DNA of 64,000 nt from Muricea muricata (Eukaryota > Cnidaria > Anthozoa > Malacalcyonacea > Plexauridae): NCBI GenBank assembly GCA_963855995.1, contig OY979717.1, positions 22,842,746-22,906,745 on the forward strand, read 5' to 3'. The translations under genes and the position numbers were made by a program. The notes under the pieces were generated by a model that saw only the letters and a program-made list of their open reading frames with translations, did no database searches and was not told the DNA's origin. Of the stretch, positions 12,201-27,200 are shown in pieces. Position 1 is the first letter of the stretch; each line of letters opens with the position of its first letter.

Positions 12201-15200
12201 AGGAGTTGTAGCTTCATCGACATCCTACTTGTTTATTGTACAATTATAAGATCAATATTGGAGTACGCTTAAGTGGTGTTTGCCAACCTTTCTCAAATCT
12301 TAGCAATGATCACGAAAAAATTTCACAAATTATAAGAGTACTGTCCATAATTGTTCCTATGAAGATACCTTAAAAGTAGCTGGAATCTATTAACTTGAAT
12401 TACGGAGGAATGTAGCTTGTAAGAGATTTGTCGAGACACTCCTGGCTGGGACCCGTTATTTCGACTGCCCTGCACCACAAATTCAAGGCTATAATCTCAG
12501 AGCTGACAATGATTGAAAGAAAATCAAGACACGAGAACATCGGTTTGGGAACTTTGTCATGGTCAAGTACGCCGTATTAATTGTGACATTGAGCATAACA
12601 TTTATCAAAAATATTTTAGTAAGTTATTTATAAGACTTTAATTAAGTATATTTTTATTGTAATAAGTAGGTTTATTCAATAAGTAAGATAAGTTGTATTA
12701 TATTGTAAATAATTATATAGTTGTAGGTACGAGTTCCGGAACGACCTGTAATTCAGTTTGTACTGCAAGAGGCGGTTTAATAAACTATTATTATTATTAT
12801 CATTATCATTATTCATTACTATATCGAGCCACCTTAATATTTTTCGATTCTTTTATTTGAAACAATATGTTCTATAAAACTATTTGTTCTACAAAGCGAT
12901 ATGTTCCGCAAACTGATATGTTAATCTACAAAGAGATTTGTGCTACAAACCGACTTGTTGTTCTAAAAAGCGATATGTTCTAAAAAGCCGATATCAACAA
13001 GGCCGACTTAAACTAAATATGTTTTATTTTTCTCTAACAACTCAAATAATAAATGTAACGGTAATTGTAATATGTGAGATCTAGATAACTGAAAGAAAAT
13101 ACAATGTAATAAATGTAATAGCGTACTCATGTAGTTACACGCCTTTAAAGAGCTGTAACTTTGGAGAGAATTTTTTCTAATATATTCGTAAATGTATTTA
13201 CGCGACTACCAGGTGTCCTTTAATTCCCACAAACTTTTCCGGATTTGAAGTTCCGGATTCATTAGTGTAAACAATATATAAAAAGAATCCGTTAGTGTAA
13301 ACGGGTTATATATAACGTTGCATTTCTGAGACTAGTCACCAGACCTGTTGGTTTTATGAATGCAAAAAAGAAATTAGTTTAAAACCACAAGAACAATAAT
13401 ACTCTTCCACCTTATCTGGTCGAGATATATTGTTTAATTTATTTACAAAAAAATAACAACAAAAAACCAATTTATTCAATAACAGTGCTGAAATTAAGAA
13501 GCCCTTGATAAACCACGCGATAAAACATATATTGCTTTATGAAATTAACAGTTTGGTGTCATGAAACGTTTCATATCAAAACGCATCAAACATATCACAC
13601 AGATCTTGTCGTTTTATAGAACATATCGCTTTGTAGAACATATCGCCTCGCACTACTACTGTAGAACAAATCGCTTTTTAGAACAACATTTCGCTTTGTA
13701 GAACACGTCTCTTTGTAGATTAATATATCAGTTGAAGGTACGTTTACACACAGCGATTTGTCGGATCAATTTTCGCAAATAATTGGTGCCCCTTTTTCGA
13801 CATTTAGCGATTGAGACTTTTAATTGAAGCCGTCCGCTCTCTCTCTCTCATAATATTGCTAAAGTCAGTAGAAGATAGCAACATTTGTGATGGTGTACCC
13901 CAAAATTTCGATATTAGGTCTGTTGTGGTTGACCCAATAGCTGATGTGAATTTGTCCAGTTTTCCTGTCTTTACAGTTGTGAGTTCCGAACATTCCTTTC
14001 CCCTAACTGTGAAGTAACAACGTTCTAGACACACCATGTGATCCATGCACCAAAACTTTTTCCCATCTCGAGAAAGCTGCCAAGAGAAAGAAGAAAAGTA
14101 CCACTACCCCTACCCCTACCAAAAGTAAAGCTGTCTTATCATCTTGTAGTTCTGAAAAATTAGTTGCAACTGTTGAAGCATCAAGATTGGAATGCAAACA
14201 ATTAGAACGAAGGATCAAAGTGTTGGAGTCAAGAATTAAAGATAATGGCGTAGCCATTAGTGGAAGTTTGGAGAACGATAGTCTGAAAATTATGAATACT
14301 AGTCAAAATCTTGATACAACCCCCCCCCCCCCCCCCCCCTTCCCCATGAAGTTCGTTTGGGAGCAGCAAATAAAGGTTTTGCAAAGTGAAAAGTTTGGAA
14401 GAAGATATCACCCTCAGATTATTCGTTTTGCACTGCCTCTACATGCTAAGTCTTCAGCTGCGTATCGTGAAGTAAGGGAAAGTGGAGGGCTGATTCTTCC
14501 CAGCGAACGTGTCTTAAGAGACTATGAAAATTATTTTAAACCATTCATTCAGTTATGTCTATAAATATCATATGGTTGGTTCCGCAGATCTTTTCAAATC
14601 TTTTCTCAAAGCTTTTTTCTTGAATTTCTTTGAAAAAGTTTTTAAACAACATAGCCTGCAAAATAAGATAAAGCCTCACGTTCCTTGAGATAAACATTAC
14701 ACCTGCCGGTGAAATTTCGGTTATGTCCGCTGTTGCTCTAGCTCAATTTTTGTTGTAAAATCCAACAATATGGTCCGGTAAGTGGATCATAATTAGGTTA
14801 GCAGTCTTGTAGCTTTGGCACTTCAGTAATTCACAGAATTGTGGCATTAATACGAATAACGATTCTACAAGTTTGTCTTGATGATTTTTTTTCGACAAAA
14901 ATCAGCAAATAATAGGAACAATGTGTCAAACAATGCTTAGATGCACGTTGCGGTATTCACGAGGTCAATTATTGCAGAGCCATACATTTTTTCGCGCACT
15001 ATTTGCGACTTAATTTATCTCACAATAGATGCAATCGTATCAAAGGTAAAAAGGCTTGACTCGGCAGACACCTTATTCGATGAAGTTAAGTTTGGACATG
15101 TTTTGAGTTCATATATCTTGTTAGACCACCTATCGCAACAGTAACTTGTGAGTTGTATTCATCTTCTGAAAAAATCTCAGAGTCGCTTTTACTTGGTATT

Positions 15201-18200
15201 TCCATGTTTTCTTCCGCGATACTGAAAAGTATTATGAGTGTCAATAAAATCCCCTTGCAGCTATAACGATTTTTGTCACTTGATCCACTGAAATTTGATC
15301 TTCTTGCCTATCTGTTCTCACATTCGACATCAATTGATAAAAAATTATTAAAAAAATACCTTCCTATACCGAATAAAAATTGTAAAAATCACCCAAATTA
15401 CGCAAATAAATAGCATATATCTATTGCCCTTATAAGGTTCGCTTATTGCTTGATGCAAGGATCGCATAACGTGATGTTTTTTCGCCACTTCCCAGCATTA
15501 TTTCAAAAGCCCTTTGAAGTTTGCCGGCTAGCCTAACTAGTCTCCTTCCATTAACGGTGATTAAAGAGTTAGAACACTTGTACGTTGTCAGAAATTCTTC
15601 TATCGAGTTCGTTTTATTCAAACACCAAACACTTTGGGTTTTGTTGGGAGCTCGGCTTCTACCAAATGAAGGCTACAAGGGGTTTGCTTTTTAATTTTAG
15701 CACGAACTTTAGGGGGATAAAGTCTTATATGCGATTTTAAAATAACAGGTGAGGAGTTAAAAGTTAAAAAATGTACTAATAATTAAAAAAATTATTGATT
15801 CCCGTAGTTAGTTCCCATCCTGTGATGTAAAATAATAACAATCATGCATAATGGACTAAATTTTGATCCTGGCAATACATAAAATCTTTCTCTACGGGTT
15901 ATTGTTTAAGTATTTTAAAAACATTATTGGCACATACGGAGCATAATGTATAATTATGGAAGGTTCAAGCCTCTTAATTAAACAACGATTGTTCAACTGT
16001 CCATAATTTTAAATAGACAACTTTACTAGAGGATACAAATAAAATCAGTCGCGAGAGGTTATTGCGTGCAATGAATTTCTAGTTTAAAAATATTTTTTAA
16101 CTGATAGTAATATGCTGCCTACAGTTATCATAAGTATCCAGTCAAATTTTCACTCTATATTTACTACATAATTATTTCGATCGGTCGCATAAAATTTAAT
16201 AAAAAATATCTCTCCACTTAATTATTTGTTTCTGGTAATGGCCAATCATATTAGTAACGCTAGATTGCAATAATTAACAGTTTTCAGGAAACGTTATCCT
16301 ACCTGGACAAATTTTCATCTTACATGACCGCGTTTCTTTATTAACACCCTGTTTGCTGCAGTTTCCGCTTTTGCCATCAGGAGGTATGTCACATTTTCGT
16401 GTCCATATTTCCACACCTTCACCACACGTGACATTACATGGTGCAAACTTTGTCCAGTTGCCGCAATTACAAGTAACTGATAATGAAAAATAACAAGTCA
16501 GTATTAGGAATTTTGCGTCCATGGTAATTAAGCGGACAAATCTGTAGAATGATTAACTGCAGTGGTCAACTAACTGGTTCGTAATTATGGTAGATATAAT
16601 CATGTTAATATAATCGAATAAAGTTGTCCTTCAGTAGCATTGCTGAAATTTTAAAATATATTTTGAAATGACATAAAAAGATACTATTTACAAATAAAAA
16701 ATTATTACTTGGGCATGGTTTTCTACTGCAATTTCTCGTTTCAGTGGACTTCCCAAGTACACTGCAATTTTGACCCCCGTATTTCGGTACAGGATTATCA
16801 CAAGTGCGTTGCCAAGTTTCCACTCCATAACCACATGAAACATTGCACGCGATGGTCAAACTCCAGTTGCCGTAACCACCATTAACTAAAGATCGTAACA
16901 AAATAGAGAAAATATCTAAAATGTTCAAAGATTTTTATTTCACAGCATCAGCTATTTTCTGAATTGAACTCACCAGGGCACGACTTAGCTGAACATCGTT
17001 TCAATACAAAGTATTTTCCTAAATGACTGCAGTTTCTGCCGCCGTATTTTGGTTCAGGATTATTGCACCGACGAAACCATGTTTCAAAACCTTGACCACA
17101 AGCTTCATTGCATGTACTGTTTACTGACCAGTTGCTATAACCACCATCAACTATGGAAAAATTACGGGGAAATGTGATTTGTGTTAATGAGCAAGATCGA
17201 AACATGGTTGTTAGGGTGTTCGAACAAACCATGTAATCCAGTCATTGTGTACTGTACGGTTTGTATTGAAGTCCGATAGCCTCAACATGATAGTATTGCT
17301 GCACGAAAAAAGTGGAACAAAGACAAATATACCAGTACCTGCGGTAATTCAAAATTGCTCTACGTGGTGGACCAAAAACGTAAGTAATTCGATTTCTCTT
17401 GTGACGAGAAATATGCTCGCTACATATGCAATGCAAGAAAGAAATGTCGCAGTGCAGTTGGAAATCTGCCTGATTTAACTAATGGCAAGGGATTCGGGTT
17501 TGGTTGGAGCATGCAAGTGTTGATAACGCTCAAAGAAGTAAACCACGTAGGGTTTAATGCTACGAGACCTTCCTGTCCCGTTTGAACACAAGGTAACAAC
17601 AACGTTGATCAGGTATTTTTAGGTAATTTCATCAGTTCCTTAAATAGGACATTGCTGAACGCCAATAAACTTGCTTTTGTGTTCTTGCTCTTTTAGCTTT
17701 CATTTTGCAATTCCACTGGTCCTCCATATTGGAACAAAAGAATAAAATCAGCCTTATAAGTTTACCTTCGCGGTCAAATGTCGTAAAACATTGCACGAAA
17801 ATATACATGACATATATCAAAATTTAAGTTAAAAATCTTTTTTAGTGATAGAAGTAAATTAAACCATCGTACTTTTTTGTCTCAGCCGGTATACCTGGTA
17901 CGCATTTTGCAATATCACAGTACTCCCATCTTCTGGCTCTATCTGTTGTAAAGCACCAAGGTTGTTTTCCTGAATTTTGCGGATTTCGACAAAAATTTTC
18001 AGCTTTATTTAGTTCTGGATATGTGGTATTCATGGTATGACGATGTGGACATTGTTCTGTCCATGACTGACACGGAATTCCAGATGCTGTCACTGATATG
18101 TTGCCATGGTAATTGCTTCCATTTAAGTAAAGGCAATCTTGGAAAAATGCATGAAAAGTTTTTGAAACACTCATACGTTATTTTTATACATTGCAGTTGT

Positions 18201-21200
18201 TTTATGCACTGTGATTAATCAATTGCATGTAGATAAATGCGACTATCACGCAATCTGCAGATATTTCAGCTATCGTATCTGCTAGCTAGCAGATAACCGG
18301 ATCAATTAATTATCTGAGTTATCTGCATGTTGAGCCTACAATGCATATTATTACAGTATGCGGTATTCGTTGACATGTCAACAAAACAAATCAGCTAGTA
18401 ACAAAATTTTGATCTTTTCTGTTTTCATGCCATGGCATTTTGTTTTTTAAGTCCTTCGAAAGGAGAAATTTGTCAATTCCTTGCAGGGAAAGACTCTACA
18501 AAAACAAAAAGAACATACAAAGTCGCTCAGCAAGTGTAAGCAAGCTTTAAACGTTTTTGTCTTTGCAAACAGTTTTTTTTATGTTCGAAATAAATCTATT
18601 CTTGCGTTGCTATGCTTGTTATTTTTCGCTTAAAATGAATAATAAAACAATTATTGGACTCTTACGTAACTAGAAATACATGCATGCATGCATGCCAAAA
18701 CCCCTCGCCTTGAAATATCAAATATGCAACTATATTTTCGGGACATGAAGTATTCTCAGGATTGTTGTCATAGCAACACGCCGACACGGCAGTTTTTGAT
18801 AATGCGTTTTACATAATACCTCATTAAATTCTGGTCGTATAATTGGTTGATTATGGTCACGTGATATTAAATAAAAATTTCCATTTTCCAAGAGTGCAAT
18901 GGAAAAGATAGATAGATATATATTTAATAAATTTCTCCCTAAAAGGGTTTTTCAGAAAGTATTTACAGATGCAGATGCTTGCATGCAGTAAAAGTTTACA
19001 AATATGGGTTTAACAATTATTTAGACTATGTACAAAGTTCAGTTGGTTATACTAAATGTTTTCTGTTACAAGCAAATGTTTCTTTAGTGCCGTCTTGAAG
19101 GTTTTAAGTGAGTAGCAGTCTTTCAGACTCTTATCTAAATTGTTCCATAAATGGACAGCTCTATATGCGAATGATCGTTGACCTGCTGCAGTTTTAAAAA
19201 GTGGTATTTAAAGAGAGTTATGTGTGCGAGTCTTACGGTTGTGAATTGATGACCTTTTTTCGAACTTGTTAAAATGATAGTCAGGGGCCAGGTTATTTAA
19301 ACATTTATACGTCAAAACAGATTCTCTAAAATAAAGCAGTTTGTCCACTGGAAGCCAATTTAATTCACGAAGAAGTGGTGTCACGTGCTCATATTTCCTG
19401 GTTTTCGTGATGACTTCACACGCAAAGTTCGCGATTTACTGAAGTTTCTTTACGTTGGAGGAAGATGTATTCGACCACACAGAAGAATACTAAAGCGTCT
19501 TGTTTATCACTAAAGAAGAAACGGCTTAGGATAGGGTTTTTGGGTCGAGACTGTTTTTAGTACGATTTATTATCTGGTACAATTTGTTCATGCATGAAGA
19601 GGCAAGTTGTGAGATATGGTTATCAAAATTCAGGTGCCTATCTAATGTTACACATAAATCTTTAGCAGAATCCACTGGTTTGACAGACTTGCCATGAATG
19701 AAACAGATAGATCCGTCAGTAGTCTGCTGACCTGTTGTCTTGTTCCAATTACCATGAACTTAGTCTTCTCTGGGTTTAATTAAAAGGTGATTTTCACAGC
19801 ACCAACTTGGAACTCTGAGTAGGTCTTGTTCAAGATTTGTAATTGCCGCATACTTACGTAATGGAATGGAAAGGAAGATTTTCGAGTCATCAACGTACGA
19901 TTCAAGGTTGGAGTCACAAGGTATGGAGGGCAGATCGTTCAGATAAATACAAAATAATAGTGCTGAGCGAGTTGAACCTTGAGGTACTCCGTGGGTAATT
20001 GGCAGTGGGTCGGTGTCGGGGATGCTCCGACATTAGCTACTTTGTGCAATAGTCTGTGATGGTTGATGCTATCAATGGCTTTTAAGAGGTCTGACAACAC
20101 TAGAGCGGTAGGTTCTTTTTTGTTCAAGGCCTCCAATATCGTGTCAGTACTAAAAATGTTCAGGGTCTCGGTGCAATGTAGTTTTTATTTCGTCTTTGAT
20201 GAGGAGAGAGCACGTTTTTACTTATAAGGTAACTAGTGAATTGTTCGAGTACGATTCTTTCCCAAACTTTGGAAGCTATGCACTCCTATTGCATTTTTCC
20301 ATTGCACTCTCACGATTTCCATCCGTTTAATACGCTACATTATTAAAACGTTTTCATGAATATTTATCAACTATTAAATCTTTGTTTTGCCATAAAAACC
20401 ACTTCAAGCCATGCATTTTTTATTAAGATGGCTACGGTCGTATTTTTACTTGTAAATTATTTTCATACTTATAATAAAACTACAGTCTTGCTTTTACAGA
20501 AACGTAAACTTCGAAATTAAAATGTGGAATCATTACGGCTACTGAATAGTCTGAATATGGCTACCTTTTATGTACGTCTCCATTCTTTTTTCCTTCTGTT
20601 GGCGCGTTTTTTCGTCGTCTTTTCCGTATTTTTGATTTATTTTTATTGTTTTTTAATGACTTCGATTTGTTTCCTACAGACTTCTTGACATTTATTTAAC
20701 ATTTATTTAAAAAATCCTCGGAATTCAATGACGTGAGCAAAAAGGTCGAACGTCCAAACCAAACCGACACATAATGGCGGATGACTTTGGCATCCAGTGA
20801 ACTCAATATAACTGGAAAGCTACCTCCATTTAAGCCGGTAATACAGGATTTAAACCTAAATTTTGCGTGAAATGACCCCCAGACACGCGTGTCTGGGGGT
20901 CATTTCAAGCGAGTTTAGCTTAACGACAGTCCCACGTGCAAATTACAAGGAGTGATGAATTACAAACTGGTATTTTTCACTATAAAAAGTTGTTTTTTCG
21001 CCTAAAAACAAGTCATATTCTGCATTAATACCGATATAATAAAGAGAAACCGAGTTTCTTATGATGTTAAGTTGTAATAATGTGGAAACAGGAGCTCGAA
21101 AACGCCTCAGGTCAGTTCAAAATATTGTGATTATTTCAACAAAGTTTTTGTACTTCAGATATTTGAATATTTGCCTTTTGAAACTTTTGGAAAATAATTT

Positions 21201-24200
21201 TCGCTGCAGTTGCTTGATCTTAGAGTTAAATCAATAAAGTTCCTGGATAACGGAGCCATGGGTGTGCGAAAAGAGTATGCGTAAGTTTTCGAAAACTCGT
21301 ATCGAAAAGTCGTGTAATATCTTTCGTAAAGTCGGAAAAAGTAATCGCGATTGGTAAAATACATTTGTATTATTACATATGAATAGTCAACCTGTGCTAG
21401 TGTAGGTTTTTATTTATCTTTGTCTTAAAGCACTTGAAGTGCGTATAAGCTACACTAATTAGAAAGAAAAAGAGCCAATAATCTTAAAATACCCGGATAA
21501 AAAATTTGCATTGCAAAATAACTTCGGCCGCCGTGATGATCACCACTCTTGGCTGTAGGCTTTCGCGTAAAAATTGCTTTTTATTTAAATAAATTTGGTC
21601 AAGAAGGTTGCGTTTAAAAAATAGTCATTCGCGTTTCAATCCATTTTTGACAGTTATCGGTCGGCTTTTGTATACATTCCTTAGATGGCCGCGCATGTTT
21701 TTTTTCTGGTGGGGCTTGGTGATGTTTGGCTTCAAATTTCCCACCTCAGGTAGCCTTCCAGTTATATTCATTTCAATGTTGGCATCTCAGAATTAGAAAC
21801 CCTCGCCCCGGGCTTCGCCCGGGCAGCGCTCCCGTTGCGACTCGGGGATTACAACTCTTACTTCGACATTGATAATTCTTCATATCACAAAAACCTCATC
21901 CAACAATTGTTTGTTATACACGGGATATCAGTACAGTACAAGTTTTATTCAGCGGAATTTTAGAACACTAGAAGTAGGAAGAGGCGAGATATTTTATGCA
22001 TTCGTGTTCTGTACAATTGATTATTTCTTTCCAAATCAATTATTTTAATGGTTTGCGCAAACAGCATATGAATAGTTGCGCCCTCCTCCCCCCCCCCCCC
22101 TTCGCACACACACACAAGTATTGAGGGTGCTTCGACACTAATATGTAAAACAATAGACGATATGGAGTGTAGTTTCACAAATTGAACAATGCATATTAAA
22201 CGAAGGTCCCTGGCCTTTTAATTAAGCAATCTCGTTTGTTAGCAGCGCATTTAATTTTCTAACAATGCAAGAGGGAGCAAAGATCCTGTGACATAAGTGA
22301 AGTGAGCACCTTAGCGGGCGTCTAGTTTAGGTTCTACCATTGAACTAAAAGCAACTGGAACGCTAACTAAGCTGGAAAACTTGAAGCCAAATTTTTGAGG
22401 GAATCAACAGTTCACCACAACAAAGTCACGCGCGGCCTTCGGGAGAAAATAAACAAAAAATTCAAGAGTAGAGATATTAAGTAACAAAAGTTGAATGAGT
22501 TAATATTATAAATTGTTCATCATATTTTCTATTTTTTTTTAAAATAGTATTGATTTTTTTTATCGGGTAAAGCTCGTAAATCTTTAACATGAAAATAAAC
22601 ACTCAAATCAACCCAAATACAATGTGCTATTAGACAGAAATGCTTTTTCAAGACCAACAAATTTATATTATTACAAAATTGATTTCACAATTTCGTCATC
22701 TCAGTCCAGTTACGTCTCTTCGATTAACGGTTTTATCAACTGGTATAAAAAAGTAATCTTAAAAGAAATGTACTTATCTTTAACTTCTAACGGTTTTCCT
22801 GTTTGTTCAAATTTTTCCCGTTTGTTCGTCCCGAATCCTAGAATTATGATTGCACGGCTTTTCCAATAAACCTCACGTGTTTATATTCAGTTTCCCATTG
22901 CATTAAACACAACACACACAAAAAATTGTCGGTATTTTTTAAACACTCTATAGTCAAAACGATGACATGAACTGACTTTGACGTTGAAAAATACAAGATT
23001 TTAATTTTGTTGCTGTCATTGCTTCGATCTCCTAACAGGCAATTGACAGACCAGCTAACGAGTCACTGGTTTCCCGGAAAAAAACACGCTTCACATGAGA
23101 AATTCCCCCAGACACCGGTTTCAAATTATCATAGGCAAAAGTATTGGAGGTTGCGTTCCAGTTATTTTCAGTTCACTGGGTTTTACACACGACTTATATT
23201 GAGTGAATATGTAGCTTAATGATCCACACGTTTCATCATGAACAATACATGAATATTATGAATATTATTATGGTTTTCAAAATGTCATCACAAGTTACCT
23301 AATAGATATTTAAGAGGAGATGTCCACTATCACCGAGCAACAGGCGGCACATGATGTAAAATCAAAATCTTTTATATTCTGTCTGGTAGTACCCTAATGT
23401 ATGCTTAGAAACGTGGTGGGGTTTGTTTCCACCAAACTTATTTTAAACGCTGAAAAATAAACAAAACCTTGTCCGTACAGTTTCGTAAAATTGGCCAAAA
23501 TAATTGCGTATCATAATCTATCGAAAACTTGGTTTTTGTCAGTTCATCTCATAGGAAACCACAATCTGGGTTTTTAAACATGTTTATGAGATGTTTGTCA
23601 ACAATGCAAGTATAATTTGCAATCGTTGTGACGACATTTCAAGATCATGGTGGGAGGGGATATGATTGCTTTATTTTTCGATCAAAAAAATCTATTTTGG
23701 GGCACTTTTATAAAATGAATTTTATATGCCCGGTAAAACTTCAATTTCCTTGAAATTTCGAGAAATGAATGAACAAATGTTGCACTAAATCCGGATTTAA
23801 AAATTATTTTGGGGCTTTTTGTTATAGCGAAATTACAATGACCTAAATATCGGGAAAATCACAGCGAGAACCTGTCAAAATTTCCGGACATTAAGGCATC
23901 CCGTTCCGATCATAGATCTATAAGTTAAAGATCTATGTACTTGTTTTTCTTGTTATATTTGAACGTGAAATGTACTATATAGCTAATCTAGAACCAAACT
24001 GGTTGTTTTTTTTAGAGCAATATTTCTGTATTAGCAATGTTCCATTTTAAATGTTGCAAGTCTGGGGGGAATTTGCAATCATAATAATGTAACAAGCTCG
24101 CGTTCCGTTCGGCGCACATGCGAGAATCGCGAGATAGCATTTAGAATTGTTTTAAAACACTTAAATTACTGAACTATACATATATATCAGGTTTTTGTAA

Positions 24201-27200
24201 CATTTATTCAAAACTCATTTAAACATTGAAAGCTATTTCGGTCGGAAAATTGTCAAACGAATGCGAATTCCTCGATAAGAGCAACATACCCACATCAATA
24301 TTGCAGCAATATTTGCAAAAGAACATCCGGTTTCGCTCAAAGCCTCAACCTATTTTGTAAAAATGACAGACCGACAGGGAGAGAAAATGCTTATAGTTTT
24401 TCCTGTTTTCTCGATATTTTCTTCAAGAAACCTGTCTCATGTTTTGTTTATATAGACTATACATACAGACGGCAATTAGTACGGCATACATATGTAGGAA
24501 AACAATTTATAATATTTACAAAACACGTTTTGGAGCAAAACAAATATCAACCAAACTTATTACACAAAACAGCTTTCGAAAGTTTTCGATCGTTCCAGCA
24601 TGTGTTTCTTATCGTATGACTTTTTATATGCAAATCGGAAGTCCTTAATGTTAACGTTACATGAAGTTCACTAGTACTGTCAACAACATAAATTATGCAC
24701 TATATATAGGTATATTAGCGACGTGTTTATATAAATAAATCGTACAACTTTAGAAAGGAAACTGAACTACCAAGCTGGATTGCGCACTTTAGTTCACTTT
24801 TTGCAGTGAATTTCGTTCACTTTAACTGCGGTAACAACCAGAATATGGAAGCGACTTGCTCTTTTAAACAACGTGTAGGGGGTATTTGTTCGTTCGATAA
24901 GAGATATGAACGAGAATTGGTAGTCCCTTTGGTGTCATGTCAAAGAGATATTTCCAGACACATCAGTAGCGCTCGAGTAAATGATGTGATGTCAGAAGTT
25001 GCACTAATTTTGGCTCGTGCTTCAATTTTTTCTTGCCCAAGTGATATCGCAACATGGACCATTTGCCCAGCACATCGCTCCTGTCTGGGGATTCGCTAGC
25101 GCAGGGGAGCAAATAGATGCCGAATTCCACCTGGGATATCTGAGCATGCCAGAAAGGGGAAAAGAAGGGAAGCGGACCGTGGTATTGGCAAACGTGAGTC
25201 CCGACAAATATTTCGGCAAACAGGTGTATTTGTTCCTGTTGGCTCTGGTAAGTCCGCTTTTTGCAATGTATATACACTGTGATCATAATCTTCAAAGCTA
25301 AAAACAAGTCCGAAATTCAGTTGTATTACTATATGCTCAATTGTATATAGTTTGTCACGGCCTCGGAAAGCCAGTCACGATCTCTCAGCTTCCCTCGTTA
25401 TTCCACTACATGTTACTAGAGAGCTTTGGATTTGACTACTGCTACGAGAACGAGTACAAAATTGATTTTGCCGTTGAAAATCAGCTATTCAATAATATCC
25501 TGTTTTTGACACAATATGCGTTGAAAACAGCAGGTGATTCAAAGGAATACGAATACCGCACAGTTATATACTATAGTTATCGTGACAATGCTTAGAAAAG
25601 TTAAAAAACGTGGTGGGCTTTGTTTCCAGAAATTTAACAAAATTTGACTCGTACCCGAGATTCATGAAATTAGCCAAAATAATAGAGGGTCATGCTGTAA
25701 CATCTCTGTAACACATACTGAACTTGGGTCGCTAATTTCACTCACTGTACAACTACTGTGTAATAACAGTCAATACATCAATGACATTACATTACTTTTT
25801 TTAATTTGTAAGGTATATGTCGTGACTGTAGGCCTCTTATTAATGTTGAGAAGAATTCAAGTAACTCGAGTATGACGAGTACTGCCCATATTACCGAAGG
25901 GATTGATAGCATAACTTTGGTAAGTCAAATTATCTTTGGTCTCTAATTTAATATAACTATAGAGTTGACGTTTGCGGGCATAAATATGTTTTTGGCCCGA
26001 CTTAGAATCATTTTAGCTCGAGCGTAGCGAGGGTTAAAATGAGCTCTGAGGAGGGCCAAAAACATATTCATGCCCAAGAACATCAACTCTATTACTATTA
26101 TACTAAATTTAAAGGCCTTTTAACGTTTAACTTCAACTTTGTTTTTCAAAAAAACAACTATACACTTAAATGACTTCTGACTATTTATACACTGCCATTC
26201 GCTATTAGCCCGCTGATTTGTTTATTTTAGCCCGCAAAATACGTCACAATGCTTGTTAAAGTTATTATAATAAATATTCGGCTTCTTCAAAAAGTAGAAC
26301 AACTCTTTAGCAGTATGTTGTAATATGCATTCTCAATCTTTTTATCACACTTAGAGCGCCTTTTCATAGAACAGTTCTCAGTTTCCAACTTTCTGAAAAA
26401 GCTATATATAAGGACAACGGTCCTAATATTGACTATAATTTGCCTATTTAAATTATACAGGGCGAGGACTGTCCAACCCCAACTATTCATATTACACCAG
26501 GAGCAAGTCTTTACTTTTCCTCGGACGAGATCTTCAATGATGACAATCCTAATGTTTACGATCCTCCAAGCTGCCCTCTGGAATCTCTAAGCACGTACTT
26601 GCTATCCCGAGATGTCAGCCCCGTAAGATCTCAGCTTTACACGGCATGGGAAATGGCCAGCGAGCGAACGAAGCGCTATCATGCTCGAAAAGCTGGACAA
26701 GCGGTGGCTGCAGTTGCAAATGACCTAGCCCCGAAGGAGTCAGGGTCTCTTTACAAAACCCTGTGCTCCTCTGCAGTGCTTCGTAAACATTTTCCAAGCG
26801 ATGAAGACGCCGAAGCGGACCTTGTAGACGAGATGCTCATGAAGGCACTTTGCGAGTGTTACTAGGAAGCTGACCATTGGGAGACACGGCGTCAGATACT
26901 GTCCATCATGGCAGATAAGGTGCCTTATAGCAAACTTATCAGATATATACCCGGTTTGACAAGATATCGTTTTACAGAAGCTAGACGTCATTGCCTGACG
27001 TATGGGAGAGGTGTACCAGTGCAGTCTAAGCGTTCGGCAAGAACAGATGTTTCTTCCTCACAGATAGAACACTTTATTGCTTTTATTACAAGCGCTCACA
27101 TCGCGCAAGATCTTCCATTCGGAAAAAAATCAATAACGCTGAGCAACAAAGATACGATAAAGGTTCCAAACGTAATTAGAACCATCGTCCCGGAGAGAGT

